Origin: an uncultured Bacteroidales bacterium | GTDB lineage: Bacteria; Bacteroidota; Bacteroidia; Bacteroidales; Muribaculaceae | DNA: 64,000 bases | Assembly: GCA_902776435.1 (NCBI GenBank) | Contig: CACYQB010000002.1 | Coordinates: forward strand, 1-64,000 | Direction: 5' to 3' | In this document: positions 6,885 to 15,896 of the stretch, piece after piece | Layout of the letters: each line of letters begins with the position of its first letter | How positions within the stretch are numbered: position 1 is the stretch's first letter | The notes under the pieces: model-generated | What the model was told of the DNA's origin: nothing | The model's input: only the letters and a program-made list of their open reading frames with translations | The model's database searches: none | Position numbers and translations under genes: made by a program

Positions 6885-8894
6885 ATGAAACCTAAAAAAA
6901 GAAAACGTGACCTCTATTTCTTGAAATTGCTATCCCGCAGTTTCCCGAATGTAGCAACCGCAAGCACCGAGATTATTAACCTTGAGGCTATCTTGAACCT
7001 GCCCAAGGGCACTGAACATTTCCTGGCTGACTTGCATGGTGAGTATCTGGCTTTCCAGCATGTGCTGCGCAACGCCAGCGGAACCATCAAGCGTAAGGTG
7101 GGCGAGATCTTTAGCGATTCGCTGAGCACCCGTGAGCAGAAGGACTTGTGTACGCTCATCTATTATCCTGCCGAGAAACTCGAACTTGTCAAGGATGACA
7201 TCACCGATAGGGACGAACTGAATGACTGGTACTTTATCACCATCAACCGCTTGGTGAAGGTCTGCCGCAACGTCTCTTCCAAGTATAGCCGCTCTAAGGT
7301 CCATAAGGCACTGCCCGAGGACTTCTCTTATATCATCCAGGAGCTGTTGCACGAGCACAGCAGCGACCCCAACAAGCAGGCCTATGTTGATGTGATTATT
7401 CGCACCATCATCTCAACCCACCGTGTCGATGAATTTATCATCGCGATGTGTAACCTCATCCAGCAGTTGACTATCGACACGCTGCACATCCTGGGTGACG
7501 TCTATGACCGTGGTCCCAGCCCTGATAAGATCATGGACGTGCTGGGCAGCTTCCACAATTTTGACATCCAGTGGGGTAACCACGATATCCTGTGGATGGG
7601 TGCTGCTGCAGGTAATGACTGCAGTATCGCCAACGTGTTGCGTATCGCTCTGCGATATGGCAATCACGGCGTTCTCGAGGATGGTTATGGCATCAACCTG
7701 CTGCCCCTGGCCACCTTCGCCATGGACACCTATGCTGACGATCCCTGTGAACGCTTCCTCCCGAAGGATGGCAGTGCTAAGGATCCCGAACGTGCACGCA
7801 CGGCCCAACTCGTGGCTCAGATGCACAAGGCCATCAGCATTATCCAGTTCAAACTCGAGGCCGCTACGATCAAGCGCCGTCCTGACTTCGATATGAAGGA
7901 CCGCCTGTTGCTTGACAAGATGGACCTCAAGAAGGGCATCATCAAGATTAAAGGTAAGGAATACGAACTCCTCGATACCAATTTCCCGACCGTAGATCCC
8001 AAGCATCCCTATAAGTTGACCCCCGAGGAGGAATCCATCGTCAATAAGTTGCACCAGTCGTTCACCGAGAGCGAAAAACTGCGCAAACACATGTTGTGCA
8101 TGTTCCGCAATGGCTGTCTTTACACCATTGTCAATGGCAACCTGCTCTATCATGCTTCGATTCCCCTGAACGAGGACGGTACCCTCAAGGATGTCTCCAT
8201 CCGCGGTGAGAAATTCCACGGCAAGGCCTTGCTCAAGCGTGCTGGTAACCTCATTCGCAGCGCTTACTTCGGCTGCGATGATCCCGATGAAAAGGAATTT
8301 GCACTTGATTACTTGTGGTACCTGTGGTGCGGTCCTGATTCACCTGCGTTTGACAAGAGCAAGATGGCGACGTTTGAGCGCTATTTCATTGCTGACAAGG
8401 ATACTCACAAGGAGGTCAAAGGTGCTTACTACACTATGCGCGACAATGCTCAGGTCGTTGACGCTATTCTTGACGAGTTTGGCGTTGAAGGCGAACATCG
8501 CCACATCATCAACGGCCATGTGCCCGTCAAGACCATCAAGGGTGAGAATCCCATCAAGGCTGGTGGCAAACTCATGGTGATTGACGGCGGTTTCTCCAAG
8601 GCCTATCAACCCGAGACCGGTATCGCGGGCTATACCCTTGTGTACCACTCGCGTGGCTTTGAACTCGTACAGCACGAGCCGTTCTCATCAATCGACGAAG
8701 CCGTGCGCCTGGGCCAGGACATCAAGTCAACCCGCAGCTTGGTCGAGCTCACTAACCACCGCATGCACGTCAAGGACACTGACATCGGCATCGAGCTTCA
8801 GTCCCAGATCGAGGACCTCCAGGAATTACTTGACGCCTATCGTTCCGGTGACCTCAAGGAGCGCAACCTGCGTCCCATCACCAACAAGCGCTAA
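6885..8894 (+). CDS. fbp: Fructose-1,6-bisphosphatase class III
   Basis: 669 aa, cytoplasmic gluconeogenic enzyme hydrolysing fructose 1,6-bisphosphate to fructose 6-phosphate. Class III enzymes, found in Firmicutes and Bacteroidetes, are built on a metallophosphoesterase fold. Here LADLHGE (Asp49), LGDVYDRGP, WGNHDILWMG and INGHVPVK supply the metal ligands. Length and the EIINLEAILNLPKGTEHF opening match the family closely. ATG at 6885 follows a TTTTG/TACCTTAA promoter-like pair (about 6833 and 6856). It stands alone, between the helicase and the OmpA-like lipoprotein on the same strand. Confidence 0.96.
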   Translation: MKPKKRKRDLYFLKLLSRSFPNVATASTEIINLEAILNLPKGTEHFLADLHGEYLAFQHVLRNASGTIKRKVGEIFSDSLSTREQKDLCTLIYYPAEKLELVKDDITDRDELNDWYFITINRLVKVCRNVSSKYSRSKVHKALPEDFSYIIQELLHEHSSDPNKQAYVDVIIRTIISTHRVDEFIIAMCNLIQQLTIDTLHILGDVYDRGPSPDKIMDVLGSFHNFDIQWGNHDILWMGAAAGNDCSIANVLRIALRYGNHGVLEDGYGINLLPLATFAMDTYADDPCERFLPKDGSAKDPERARTAQLVAQMHKAISIIQFKLEAATIKRRPDFDMKDRLLLDKMDLKKGIIKIKGKEYELLDTNFPTVDPKHPYKLTPEEESIVNKLHQSFTESEKLRKHMLCMFRNGCLYTIVNGNLLYHASIPLNEDGTLKDVSIRGEKFHGKALLKRAGNLIRSAYFGCDDPDEKEFALDYLWYLWCGPDSPAFDKSKMATFERYFIADKDTHKEVKGAYYTMRDNAQVVDAILDEFGVEGEHRHIINGHVPVKTIKGENPIKAGGKLMVIDGGFSKAYQPETGIAGYTLVYHSRGFELVQHEPFSSIDEAVRLGQDIKSTRSLVELTNHRMHVKDTDIGIELQSQIEDLQELLDAYRSGDLKERNLRPITNKR

Positions 8895-9067
8895 CAAGAT
8901 TGCGTTAGCAGATTCTTTATCACATCACGCGACATCCACTCCGGCTGCCGCGTGATGCTCTTTGACACCCCCACTTAATCCCTGAAGTCTCAAACCTAAA
9001 AAGCATAGTCTTTTAAACGCCAAAGTCATTTTTTTGTCTAAACGGATGGTTGTTAAAAAATAATTAT

Positions 9068-9075
9068 TATATTTG
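9068..9075 (+). promoter_or_regulatory. -7 box of the OmpA-like gene
   Basis: TATATTTG, with TTG at 9050-9052 upstream (15-base spacer, short). The leader to the start codon is about 55 bases. Confidence 0.5.
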
Positions 9076-9130
9076 CAGGTTGTAAAGAATTGACAATTCA
9101 CATTATTCATTAATAAATTATTATAAAACA

Positions 9131-9820
9131 ATGAAAAAGACTTTATGTTTATTATTGAGTGCAATGTTGATGCTCGGTATCTCGGGCTGTGGTTCAATGA
9201 ATAACGCTACCAAGGGTGGTCTCATCGGCGGTGGCGGTGGTGCTGCTATCGGTGCTGGTATCGGTGCGCTCATCGGCAAGGGTAAGGGTGCTGCCATCGG
9301 TGGTGCTATCGGTGCTGTTGCTGGTGGTGTAGCTGGTACGCTCATCGGCAAGAAGATGGACAAGCAGGCTCGTGAGCTGGCTCAGATCGCTGGTGCTCAA
9401 GTTGACACCGTGACCGACGTGAACGGCTTTGAGGGCATCAAGGTGACCTTTGACAATGGTATCCTTTTCGGTTTCAACAGCTCCAAGCTGGGTCAGAGCG
9501 CTGAGGCTTCCTTGACCGAGTTCGCTAAGTCACTGATCAACAACCCCCAGACCGACGTTCAGATTTACGGCCACACCGACAATGTGGGTACCCGTGCCGC
9601 TAACGAGAAGGTTTCTAACGCTCGCGCTACCGAGGTGAAGAACTACCTCACCAATGCTGGTGTTCCCGCTGCTCGTCTTTCCAGCAGGGGCTTGGCTTAT
9701 GACTATCCTGTTGCCAGCAACGACACCGAGGCTGGACGTGCTCAGAACCGTCGCGTTGAGATTTACATCACCGCTAACGAGGACATGATCCAGGCTGCTC
9801 AGGACGGCACCCTCAAGTGA
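9131..9820 (+). CDS. OmpA-family lipoprotein with glycine zipper
   Basis: 229 aa. Signal peptide with lipobox GISGC (Cys20), a glycine-zipper segment (about 29-77, repeated GGAIGA/GAGIGALIG units) and a C-terminal OmpA peptidoglycan-binding domain (about 107-215) with GHTDNVG and NRRVEIYI. This is the YiaD/Pal-like plan: the lipid anchors it in the outer membrane and the OmpA domain holds the cell wall. The glycine-rich stretch may insert into the membrane or oligomerise. Gene ends in a strong intrinsic terminator. Codon use is that of a highly expressed gene. Confidence 0.93.
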   Translation: MKKTLCLLLSAMLMLGISGCGSMNNATKGGLIGGGGGAAIGAGIGALIGKGKGAAIGGAIGAVAGGVAGTLIGKKMDKQARELAQIAGAQVDTVTDVNGFEGIKVTFDNGILFGFNSSKLGQSAEASLTEFAKSLINNPQTDVQIYGHTDNVGTRAANEKVSNARATEVKNYLTNAGVPAARLSSRGLAYDYPVASNDTEAGRAQNRRVEIYITANEDMIQAAQDGTLK

Positions 9821-9854
9821 GCAAGAAGGGACTGGTTATTTCCAGTAAGATTTC

Positions 9855-9893
9855 ATCAAGGGCATTTCCTTTTCGGAGATGCCCTTGATTTTT
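9855..9893 (+). terminator. Intrinsic terminator after the OmpA-like gene
   Basis: ATCAAGGGCAT pairs with ATGCCCTTGAT around a 13-base loop, followed by TTTTT, about 35 bases after the stop codon. Confidence 0.85.
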
Positions 9894-10034
9894 GCAAGTG
9901 GTTTATATTGAGATACTTTGTGGTCCTGTGGGTTTTACTTTTGGAAAACTTTTTGCGATATACTAAAATCTAATAACTTGAAAATCAACTGATTAAAAAT
10001 TTTTCTGAAAAACTTTAGAAAAGTTTGATAATAT
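9894..10034. other. AT-rich intergenic stretch, nothing recognised
   Basis: Part of the 328-base gap between the OmpA-like and ribonucleotide reductase genes. I see no open frame, no tRNA and no cobalamin riboswitch core, although the downstream enzyme depends on B12. The region is strongly AT-rich with only weak dyads. Confidence 0.5.
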
Positions 10035-10065
10035 TTTGTGGTTAGAATTTTTCGTATTACCTTTG
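10035..10065 (+). promoter_or_regulatory. Promoter of the ribonucleotide reductase gene
   Basis: TTTG (10035-10038), 19-base spacer, TACCTTTG (10058-10065): a full match to the Bacteroidetes housekeeping promoter. The leader to the start codon is about 80 bases. Confidence 0.75.
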
Positions 10066-10148
10066 CGAGGATTTTGCGCTGTGGTGATTTTATGGCGCAT
10101 ATCCAGATAAACAACATTAAGAAAAATTATTAAACCTCAAAAATAATC

Positions 10149-12722
10149 ATGGAACCAAAAACCTACAATTACCAGCAGGCCTACGAGGCCTCGTTGAAAT
10201 ACTTTGACGGTGATGAACTTGCCGCCAGGGTGTGGGCTACAAAATATGCCTTGAAGGATTCTTTCGGGAACCTCTACGAGTTGACACCCGACGATATGCA
10301 CCGTCGCATCGCCCGTGAGATTGCCCGTATCGAGAATAAGTATCCCAACCCCATGAGCGAGGACCGCTTGTTTGACTTGATGAGCCACTTCCGCTACATC
10401 GTGCCTCAGGGTAGCCCCATGGCCGGTATCGGCAATAATTTCCAGGTGGGCTCATTGAGCAACTGCTTTGTAGTCGGCCTTGATGGCGAACCTGATAGTT
10501 ATGGTGGCATCCTCAAGATTGACGAAGAGCAGGTGCAACTCATGAAACGCCGTGGTGGTGTTGGCCACGACCTGTCCCACATCCGTCCCAAGGGCTCTCC
10601 CGTCAAGAACAGCGCATTGACTTCGACAGGCCTTGTCCCCTTCATGGTGCGTTACAGCAACAGCACCCGCGAGGTGGCTCAAGACGGACGTCGCGGAGCG
10701 CTGATGCTCACCGTGAGCATCAAGCATCCTGATGCCGAGTCGTTCATTGATGCAAAGATGGTTGAGGGTAAGGTGACTGGTGCTAATGTGTCAGTCCGTA
10801 TCGATGACGCCTTTATGAAGGCGGCTATCGAAGACAAGCCCTACCACCAGCAGTATCCCATCGATAGCGACAAGCCTGTCTATGAGCAGGAAATCGATGC
10901 CGCCAAGCTTTGGGCTAAGATTGTCCACAATGCATGGAAGAGCGCGGAGCCGGGCATCCTCTTCTGGGACACCATCACCCGCGAGTCGGTGCCTGACTGC
11001 TATGCCGACCTGGGCTTCAAGACCATCTCGACCAATCCCTGTGGTGAGATACCTCTGTGCCCGTACGACAGTTGCCGCCTCATCGCTATCAACCTCTATA
11101 GTTATGTGAAGAATCCTTTCACGCCCGAGGCTTACTTCGACTACGACATGTTTAAGGAGCATGTGGCATGCGCCCAACGCATGATGGACGATATCATCGA
11201 CCTGGAAATGGAGAAGATTGAAAAGATCCTCGAGAAAATCCAGTCCGACCCGGAGACCAAGGAGGTCAAGACCACTGAGCTCAACCTGTGGAACAAAATC
11301 CGCAACAAGACCTTGAAAGGACGCCGTACAGGCGTGGGTACCACTGGCGAGGGCGATATGATCGCTGCCATGGGGCTGCGTTACGGCACGCCCGAGGCTA
11401 CCGAGTTCTCGGTCAGCGTTCACAAGGCGTTGGCCCTGGCTGCCTATGGTTCGTCGGTACAGATGGCTAAGGAACGTGGCGCGTTTGAGATTTATGATGC
11501 TAAGCGTGAGTTCAATAATCCTTATATCAATCGCATTCGTGAGGCCGATCCCGATCTCTATGAGGATATGGTGAAATATGGTCGTCGCAACATTGCTTGC
11601 TTGACCATCGCTCCCACGGGCACCACCAGCCTGTTGACACAGACTACATCGGGCATCGAACCCGTCTTTATGCCCGTGTATAAGCGTCGCCGCAAGGTCA
11701 ATCCCAGCGACAAGGACGTCCATGTTGACCTGGTTGACGAGAACGGTGATTCGTTCGAGGAATTCATCGTGTACCACCACAAGTTGGTGACATGGATGAA
11801 TGTTAACAATATCCCTGTGCGCCGTGACTACACTCAGGAGGAACTCAATGCGATCGTGGAGCGCTCTCCCTATTACAAGGCGACTGCAAACGATGTTGAC
11901 TGGGTCAACAAGGTGAGGATGCAGGGCGAAGTGCAGAAGTGGGTGGACCACAGCATCAGCGTCACCATCAACCTGCCCAACGACATCAGCGAGGAAATGG
12001 TTGGCAGGCTTTATGTCGAGGCATGGCGCAGCGGCTGTAAGGGTTGCACCGTCTATCGTGACGGCTCGCGTACCGGTGTGCTTGTGGCCTTGAGCGACAA
12101 CGACAAGAAGAAGGAGCAGGAGAAGGAGAAAGCCGAGAACAAAGAGACGGCTGCACGCTACATTGCTGAAGAGGAACACATCCTCAAACGCCCTGTGGAA
12201 CTTGAGGCCGACGTGGTGCGATTCCAGAACAAGAAGGAAAAATGGATTGCCTTTATCGGCTTGATTGATGGCCGTCCTTACGAAATCTTCACCGGTATCG
12301 CCGACGATGACGAGGGCATCTTCTGCCCCAAGTCAGTCACCAAGGGCAAAATCATCAAGGCCGTTGGCGAGGATGGCGTCAAGCGTTATGACTTCCAGTT
12401 TATCAACAAGCGCGGTTTCAAGACCACCATCGAGGGCCTGAGCGAGAAGTTCAACCCCGAGTTTTGGAACTATGCCAAGTTGATTTCCGGTGTGTTGCGC
12501 TATGGCATGCCCATTCCTCAGGTGCTCAAACTTGTGAGCAGCCTGGAGTTGGATAGCCAGTCGATCAACACGTGGAAGATGGGCGTTGAGCGTGCGCTCA
12601 AACGCTACATCAACAACGGTGAGGCTGCTGCCGAGCGCTGCCCCAACTGTGGGCAGGACACCCTCGTTTATCAGGAGGGCTGCCTCATCTGCACCAACTG
12701 CGGCACTTCTCGCTGCGGTTGA
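10149..12722 (+). CDS. nrdJ: Adenosylcobalamin-dependent (class II) ribonucleotide reductase
   Basis: 857 aa. Reduces ribonucleotides to deoxyribonucleotides using coenzyme B12, with no oxygen requirement. The substrate-site motif NPCGEIPL gives Asn296, Cys298 and Glu300. Upstream RRGGVGHDLSHIRPKG and VTGANVSVR are class II signatures. The extreme C-terminus has CPNCGQD, CLICTNCG and a final CG, the cysteine-rich tail that relays electrons to the active site. It begins as a separate unit with a consensus promoter and ends at the hairpin at 12764. No class I subunits are present nearby. Confidence 0.95.
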   Translation: MEPKTYNYQQAYEASLKYFDGDELAARVWATKYALKDSFGNLYELTPDDMHRRIAREIARIENKYPNPMSEDRLFDLMSHFRYIVPQGSPMAGIGNNFQVGSLSNCFVVGLDGEPDSYGGILKIDEEQVQLMKRRGGVGHDLSHIRPKGSPVKNSALTSTGLVPFMVRYSNSTREVAQDGRRGALMLTVSIKHPDAESFIDAKMVEGKVTGANVSVRIDDAFMKAAIEDKPYHQQYPIDSDKPVYEQEIDAAKLWAKIVHNAWKSAEPGILFWDTITRESVPDCYADLGFKTISTNPCGEIPLCPYDSCRLIAINLYSYVKNPFTPEAYFDYDMFKEHVACAQRMMDDIIDLEMEKIEKILEKIQSDPETKEVKTTELNLWNKIRNKTLKGRRTGVGTTGEGDMIAAMGLRYGTPEATEFSVSVHKALALAAYGSSVQMAKERGAFEIYDAKREFNNPYINRIREADPDLYEDMVKYGRRNIACLTIAPTGTTSLLTQTTSGIEPVFMPVYKRRRKVNPSDKDVHVDLVDENGDSFEEFIVYHHKLVTWMNVNNIPVRRDYTQEELNAIVERSPYYKATANDVDWVNKVRMQGEVQKWVDHSISVTINLPNDISEEMVGRLYVEAWRSGCKGCTVYRDGSRTGVLVALSDNDKKKEQEKEKAENKETAARYIAEEEHILKRPVELEADVVRFQNKKEKWIAFIGLIDGRPYEIFTGIADDDEGIFCPKSVTKGKIIKAVGEDGVKRYDFQFINKRGFKTTIEGLSEKFNPEFWNYAKLISGVLRYGMPIPQVLKLVSSLELDSQSINTWKMGVERALKRYINNGEAAAERCPNCGQDTLVYQEGCLICTNCGTSRCG

Positions 12723-12763
12723 TCCCTGATAATTAATGTGCAAGGCGAAATACGTTAAATTGT

Positions 12764-12803
12764 GGTGTACCCTGTCTAAGCGAGATAGGGTACACCTTGT
12801 TTT
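12764..12803 (+). terminator. Intrinsic terminator after nrdJ
   Basis: GGTGTACCCTGTCT pairs with AGATAGGGTACACC around AAGCG, followed by TTGTTTT. It lies 42 bases after the nrdJ stop and just before the C10 peptidase remnant. Confidence 0.85.
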
Positions 12804-12840
12804 AATAATCATTTATAACCATCAACTACTATCTACTATT

Positions 12841-13434
12841 ATGAAACGATTAAAGATTCTTATGTTGGTTGTGTTGTCATCGTTATCGGTGTCAACTTGG
12901 GCTGGCAGCAGTGCCGATGCGCAGATGCGTGCCACTGCCAGCCGTGTCCTCCAGTCCTCGCGACCCCTTGAACTTGTGGCTTACTATCCTGGTATGGCTG
13001 TTTATCGTCAGAAGGGTGGTGGATTTGCAATCGTCTCCAGCAATGAGCAAACACCGACTGTTTTGGCCTATTCCCGCTCGGGAGACCTAAACCTCTCGGA
13101 CAATAATCCTGGATTCAACTGGTGGCTGAATGCCACTAAAAAGGTGATGATGAAGTCGGTTCCCATGCGTGAGACCACCAAACCTGATCCGAGCCGTTTT
13201 AAACCTTCGGTGCAACCGCTGATAACCTCTATTTGGGGACAACGTGAACCGTTCAAGTTCATGTGTCCGCTGGATACTTATGTCTCAGACTATAGCCTGT
13301 ATGGAACCTATACGCCTGATTTGGGCCATTATTCTGTGGGCTGTGGCCCCCTGGCAATGGCTCAGTATCTGAATTTTTACAAGTTCCCCAAGCATGGCGT
13401 CGGTGAGGAATCAGTCACGGTGAAGTATGTATAA
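12841..13434 (+). pseudogene. C10 (streptopain-like) cysteine peptidase, truncated
   Basis: 197 aa remnant. A signal peptide (residues 1-22) is followed by a Spi-type propeptide (VAYYPGMAVYRQKGGGFAIVSS, split here as a description of 48-69) and the start of the C10 peptidase domain. The active-site motif VGCGPLAMAQYLNFYKFP contains the nucleophile Cys168, but the frame stops about 30 residues later, so the catalytic His/Asn half, and the long C-terminal part usual in Bacteroidales members (400 aa or more in total), are missing. The break falls next to GCGGCTTCGCGGC and a heptamer array. ATG at 12841 was chosen over an upstream in-frame TG-start because it opens a proper signal peptide. Confidence 0.8.
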
Positions 13435-13485
13435 AACTTAGCGGCTTCGCGGCTTAGCGTGATTCTCACAAGAATGCGGTAGCCT

Positions 13486-13514
13486 CTCTAATCACTAATC
13501 TCTAATCACTAATC
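13486..13514. repeat. Heptamer array CTCTAAT/CACTAAT, 4 units
   Basis: Four head-to-tail 7-base units alternate CTCTAAT and CACTAAT. The same two units make up the array at 23691-23739. It is located between the truncated C10 gene and the stop of the leftward YwqG-like gene. Confidence 0.75.
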
Positions 13515-13533
13515 AGCGAGCAACGCGAGCATT

Positions 13534-14373
13534 CTACCCGCAGTCCCAGCAGTAGTATGTGTGGGTGAAATCGAGGGCAGCCAGGTCATCGTGATGGATA
13601 AAGATGAAGCCGCTGCCCATGTCGCCCCACATGACGAGTTCACCTTGCCCCTGAGTAGAGAACTGGGAATCTAGTTGGAACAACAGCGTGTCGTGATACT
13701 CGATGTCACGACGCGCTTCGTCTTGCGTATAGACGGGATAGCCCAGCATCTGGTGATGGGGTCGCTTCATGCCTTGCTGTTCCAGGAGCAGACATTCGTC
13801 GTTATTCAAGTATGCATACCATGCCTTGTCGCCCATGTCATCACCCGTAATGTCCTTGACGATGTCAGCAAACAGGCGGTTGAAGTGCCCGTCGTTCACT
13901 CCCATTGAAGTCGGTTCGGCCACCACGTCGATGGCCGCTTCTCGCTTGACGGGCGTGAGCATGGGATCAACGGTGTCGTGTGTGGGTGCGTCTGTGGGTT
14001 TGGCATTCTCCTCAATGGTCTCGTGATAGACGATGCGGAACCCTGTGCCGTCTTCGTTGTAATTACCCTGGCATCCATACATCCGCTCGGGATTCACGCT
14101 GATGAACCACTGCAACATTCCCTGTTCAGGCAGTGGCGCCTTCAGTCCCGCTTCCTCACAGTTGATTTGCATCAGCAGGAGCATCTTGTTGCCCCCGCCA
14201 TCCACGGGGAAATCCTTATTAGCGGGCCAATAGGGCATCCCTCCGACCTTACTGCCGGTAATCTTAGCCTTGCGTTCCTCATTCAGCACCAAGCGATAAT
14301 GTTCAGTTGCCGTCCGCTTAGCAATCTCCTCAACAATCCCCAACACCTTTTCACTCACTTGTTCCATATCCAT
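13534..14373 (-). CDS. DUF1963 (YwqG-like) protein
   Basis: 279 aa, cytoplasmic, no signal peptide. Fits the YwqG/DUF1963 family: SKVGGMPYWPANKDFP near the N-terminus, LLLMQINCEE, GMLQWFIS, HQMLGYPVYTQDEARRD, LLFQLDS and the closing GDMGSGFIFIHHDDLAALDF. The function of the family is unknown. The terminal GDMG...F pattern is the most conserved part. It is downstream of the fucosidase gene on the same strand, 31 bases apart with a heptamer array between, so they may be co-transcribed. Confidence 0.85.
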   Translation of the reverse strand: MDMEQVSEKVLGIVEEIAKRTATEHYRLVLNEERKAKITGSKVGGMPYWPANKDFPVDGGGNKMLLLMQINCEEAGLKAPLPEQGMLQWFISVNPERMYGCQGNYNEDGTGFRIVYHETIEENAKPTDAPTHDTVDPMLTPVKREAAIDVVAEPTSMGVNDGHFNRLFADIVKDITGDDMGDKAWYAYLNNDECLLLEQQGMKRPHHQMLGYPVYTQDEARRDIEYHDTLLFQLDSQFSTQGQGELVMWGDMGSGFIFIHHDDLAALDFTHTYYCWDCG

Positions 14374-14394
14374 TAGCCATGTAACCGCAACAAT

Positions 14395-14415
14395 CTCTTA
14401 TCTCTTATCTCTTAT
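14395..14415. repeat. Heptamer array CTCTTAT, 3 units
   Basis: Three perfect copies of CTCTTAT. The array runs into the 3' end of the fucosidase gene: on the minus strand AGATAAGAGATAAG supplies the last Lys-Arg codons and the TAA stop (14407-14405). Confidence 0.7.
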
Positions 14416-15865
14416 CTAAATAGTGTCCCTCGATATTGTTGATGCAAGGGCAGGCACGGCTGTCGAGGATGCGGATGCGCCACTCGCTGGCCGTCTTCTC
14501 GTGGAAGCGAACGATGCGCTTGTAGCCGATGGTCGTTGTTTCCTCATCCACGAGCACGGGTACCCACTTGCCGCAGCACGTCTTGTACTCGATGACAAAC
14601 TCCTTGACGCGTTGCCCCAGCGGAATATACTCCTGTAGCATGATACAGTTCAGGGTAATATCCTTTTTGGTCTTGATTTCGATGTCGGCGACGGTCACCC
14701 CGTCCTTGGGAGCCCAGTAGGTTTCCCACTTGTCATCACCCATCTTTGAGGCGCTAAACTCCTTGCAGCGGGTATCAGTAGCGGTGAATTTTGCACCGGC
14801 CAACAAGTTGTTGCCCAGTTCACGGCTGATGCGTTCGTGCCACTGCACGGCAGTTGCCGAGTCGGTGGGATGGATGAGTCCATCGCGGTCCACGGGGAAG
14901 TTGAGCAAGAGGGTGCCGTTATGGCCCACGCTGCGGTAGTACAGGTCGGTCAGTTCGTCAACGCTCTTCACTTTGTCGTCCTCACTCTCGTGGTAGAACC
15001 ATCCTGGGCGGATGCTGGTATCGCACTCGCTGGCGCACCAGGCGTCACCGTCGGCATGGCCCGATTGCAGTTCTTCATATTGGGGATAGCCTGGATAGAC
15101 CTCCTTGATGCGCAGGAAGGCCCAGTTCGTCGGGTTGGCATAGCCTTTCTCGTTACCCACCCAGCGACAGCCCGGGCCGCCGTCCGAGAAGATGATAGCA
15201 TTGGGTTGCAGACGGTTCACGATGCCCCAAGCCTTGGGATAGTTGTAATAGGTGCTGCGGTCAATCTCGCGTTTTTCGCACGCTCCGCCATACCAGCCGT
15301 CGCCTCCGTTAGCGCCATCAAACCACACTTCAAACACGTCCCCATACTGTGTCATCAGTTCCTCCAACTGGTTGTAGTAATAGGTGACATATTCGGGAGT
15401 GCCATAACTGGCCTGATGCCTGTCCCATGGCGAGAGATAGACACCAAATTTGATTCCATATTTCTTGCATGCTTCCGATAGTTCGCGCACCACATCGCGC
15501 TTGAAAGGCGAATTGGCCACGCTATAGTCGGTATATTTCGAAGGCCACAGACAGAAACCGTCATGGTGTTTGCACGTCAGGATCACACCCTTCATGCCCG
15601 CCTTGACAATCGTCTGCACCCATTCCTCGCAGTCGAGTCGGGTAGGGTTAAACGCCTCGGCTGGTGTGTCACCATACCCCCATTCCTTATCCGTAAACGT
15701 GTTAGGCCCAAAGTGGATAAACGCATACGTCTCCAACTGTTGCCACGCCACCTGCGCCTCTGTCGGCACTGGCCCAACCGCCTCCGGCGCCACACTATTA
15801 TCACCCATGGCAATAACGGGAAATAACAAGGCACTTGCAAGTATCGATATGAGTTTTTTTGTCAT
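14405..15865 (-). CDS. Alpha-L-fucosidase, GH29
   Basis: 486 aa secreted glycoside hydrolase releasing L-fucose from host or dietary glycans. Signal peptide 1-21. The GH29 catalytic barrel has HFGPNTFTDKEWG, TCKHHDGFCLWPS and VYLSPWDRH. The nucleophile is Asp183 in EVWFDGANG. The C-terminal region after about 350 is a beta-rich domain. The sequence style (FGPNTFTDKEWG, NGGDGWYGG) suggests the linkage-restricted GH29-B group acting on alpha-1,3/1,4-fucosides, which is inference. No SusC/SusD pair is nearby, so this is not a classical polysaccharide utilisation locus. Confidence 0.92.
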   Translation of the reverse strand: MTKKLISILASALLFPVIAMGDNSVAPEAVGPVPTEAQVAWQQLETYAFIHFGPNTFTDKEWGYGDTPAEAFNPTRLDCEEWVQTIVKAGMKGVILTCKHHDGFCLWPSKYTDYSVANSPFKRDVVRELSEACKKYGIKFGVYLSPWDRHQASYGTPEYVTYYYNQLEELMTQYGDVFEVWFDGANGGDGWYGGACEKREIDRSTYYNYPKAWGIVNRLQPNAIIFSDGGPGCRWVGNEKGYANPTNWAFLRIKEVYPGYPQYEELQSGHADGDAWCASECDTSIRPGWFYHESEDDKVKSVDELTDLYYRSVGHNGTLLLNFPVDRDGLIHPTDSATAVQWHERISRELGNNLLAGAKFTATDTRCKEFSASKMGDDKWETYWAPKDGVTVADIEIKTKKDITLNCIMLQEYIPLGQRVKEFVIEYKTCCGKWVPVLVDEETTTIGYKRIVRFHEKTASEWRIRILDSRACPCINNIEGHYLDKR

Positions 15866-15896
15866 GAGGCTATATACTTGAATACAGATAAATGGA

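Noticed and set aside
9894-10148. Cobalamin riboswitch before the B12-dependent reductase
   Set aside because: I could not find the conserved B12-box or the multi-helix core in this AT-rich leader; only a standard promoter is visible.
10791-12179. 462-codon open frame antisense to nrdJ
   Set aside because: The plus strand encodes a fully convincing class II reductase. The antisense product has low-complexity Val/Leu/Ala composition with no family features, as expected from the codon bias of the real gene.
14405-15865. Polysaccharide utilisation locus around the fucosidase
   Set aside because: No SusC/SusD homologues or regulator genes are adjacent; the fucosidase is an isolated enzyme next to a YwqG-like protein.
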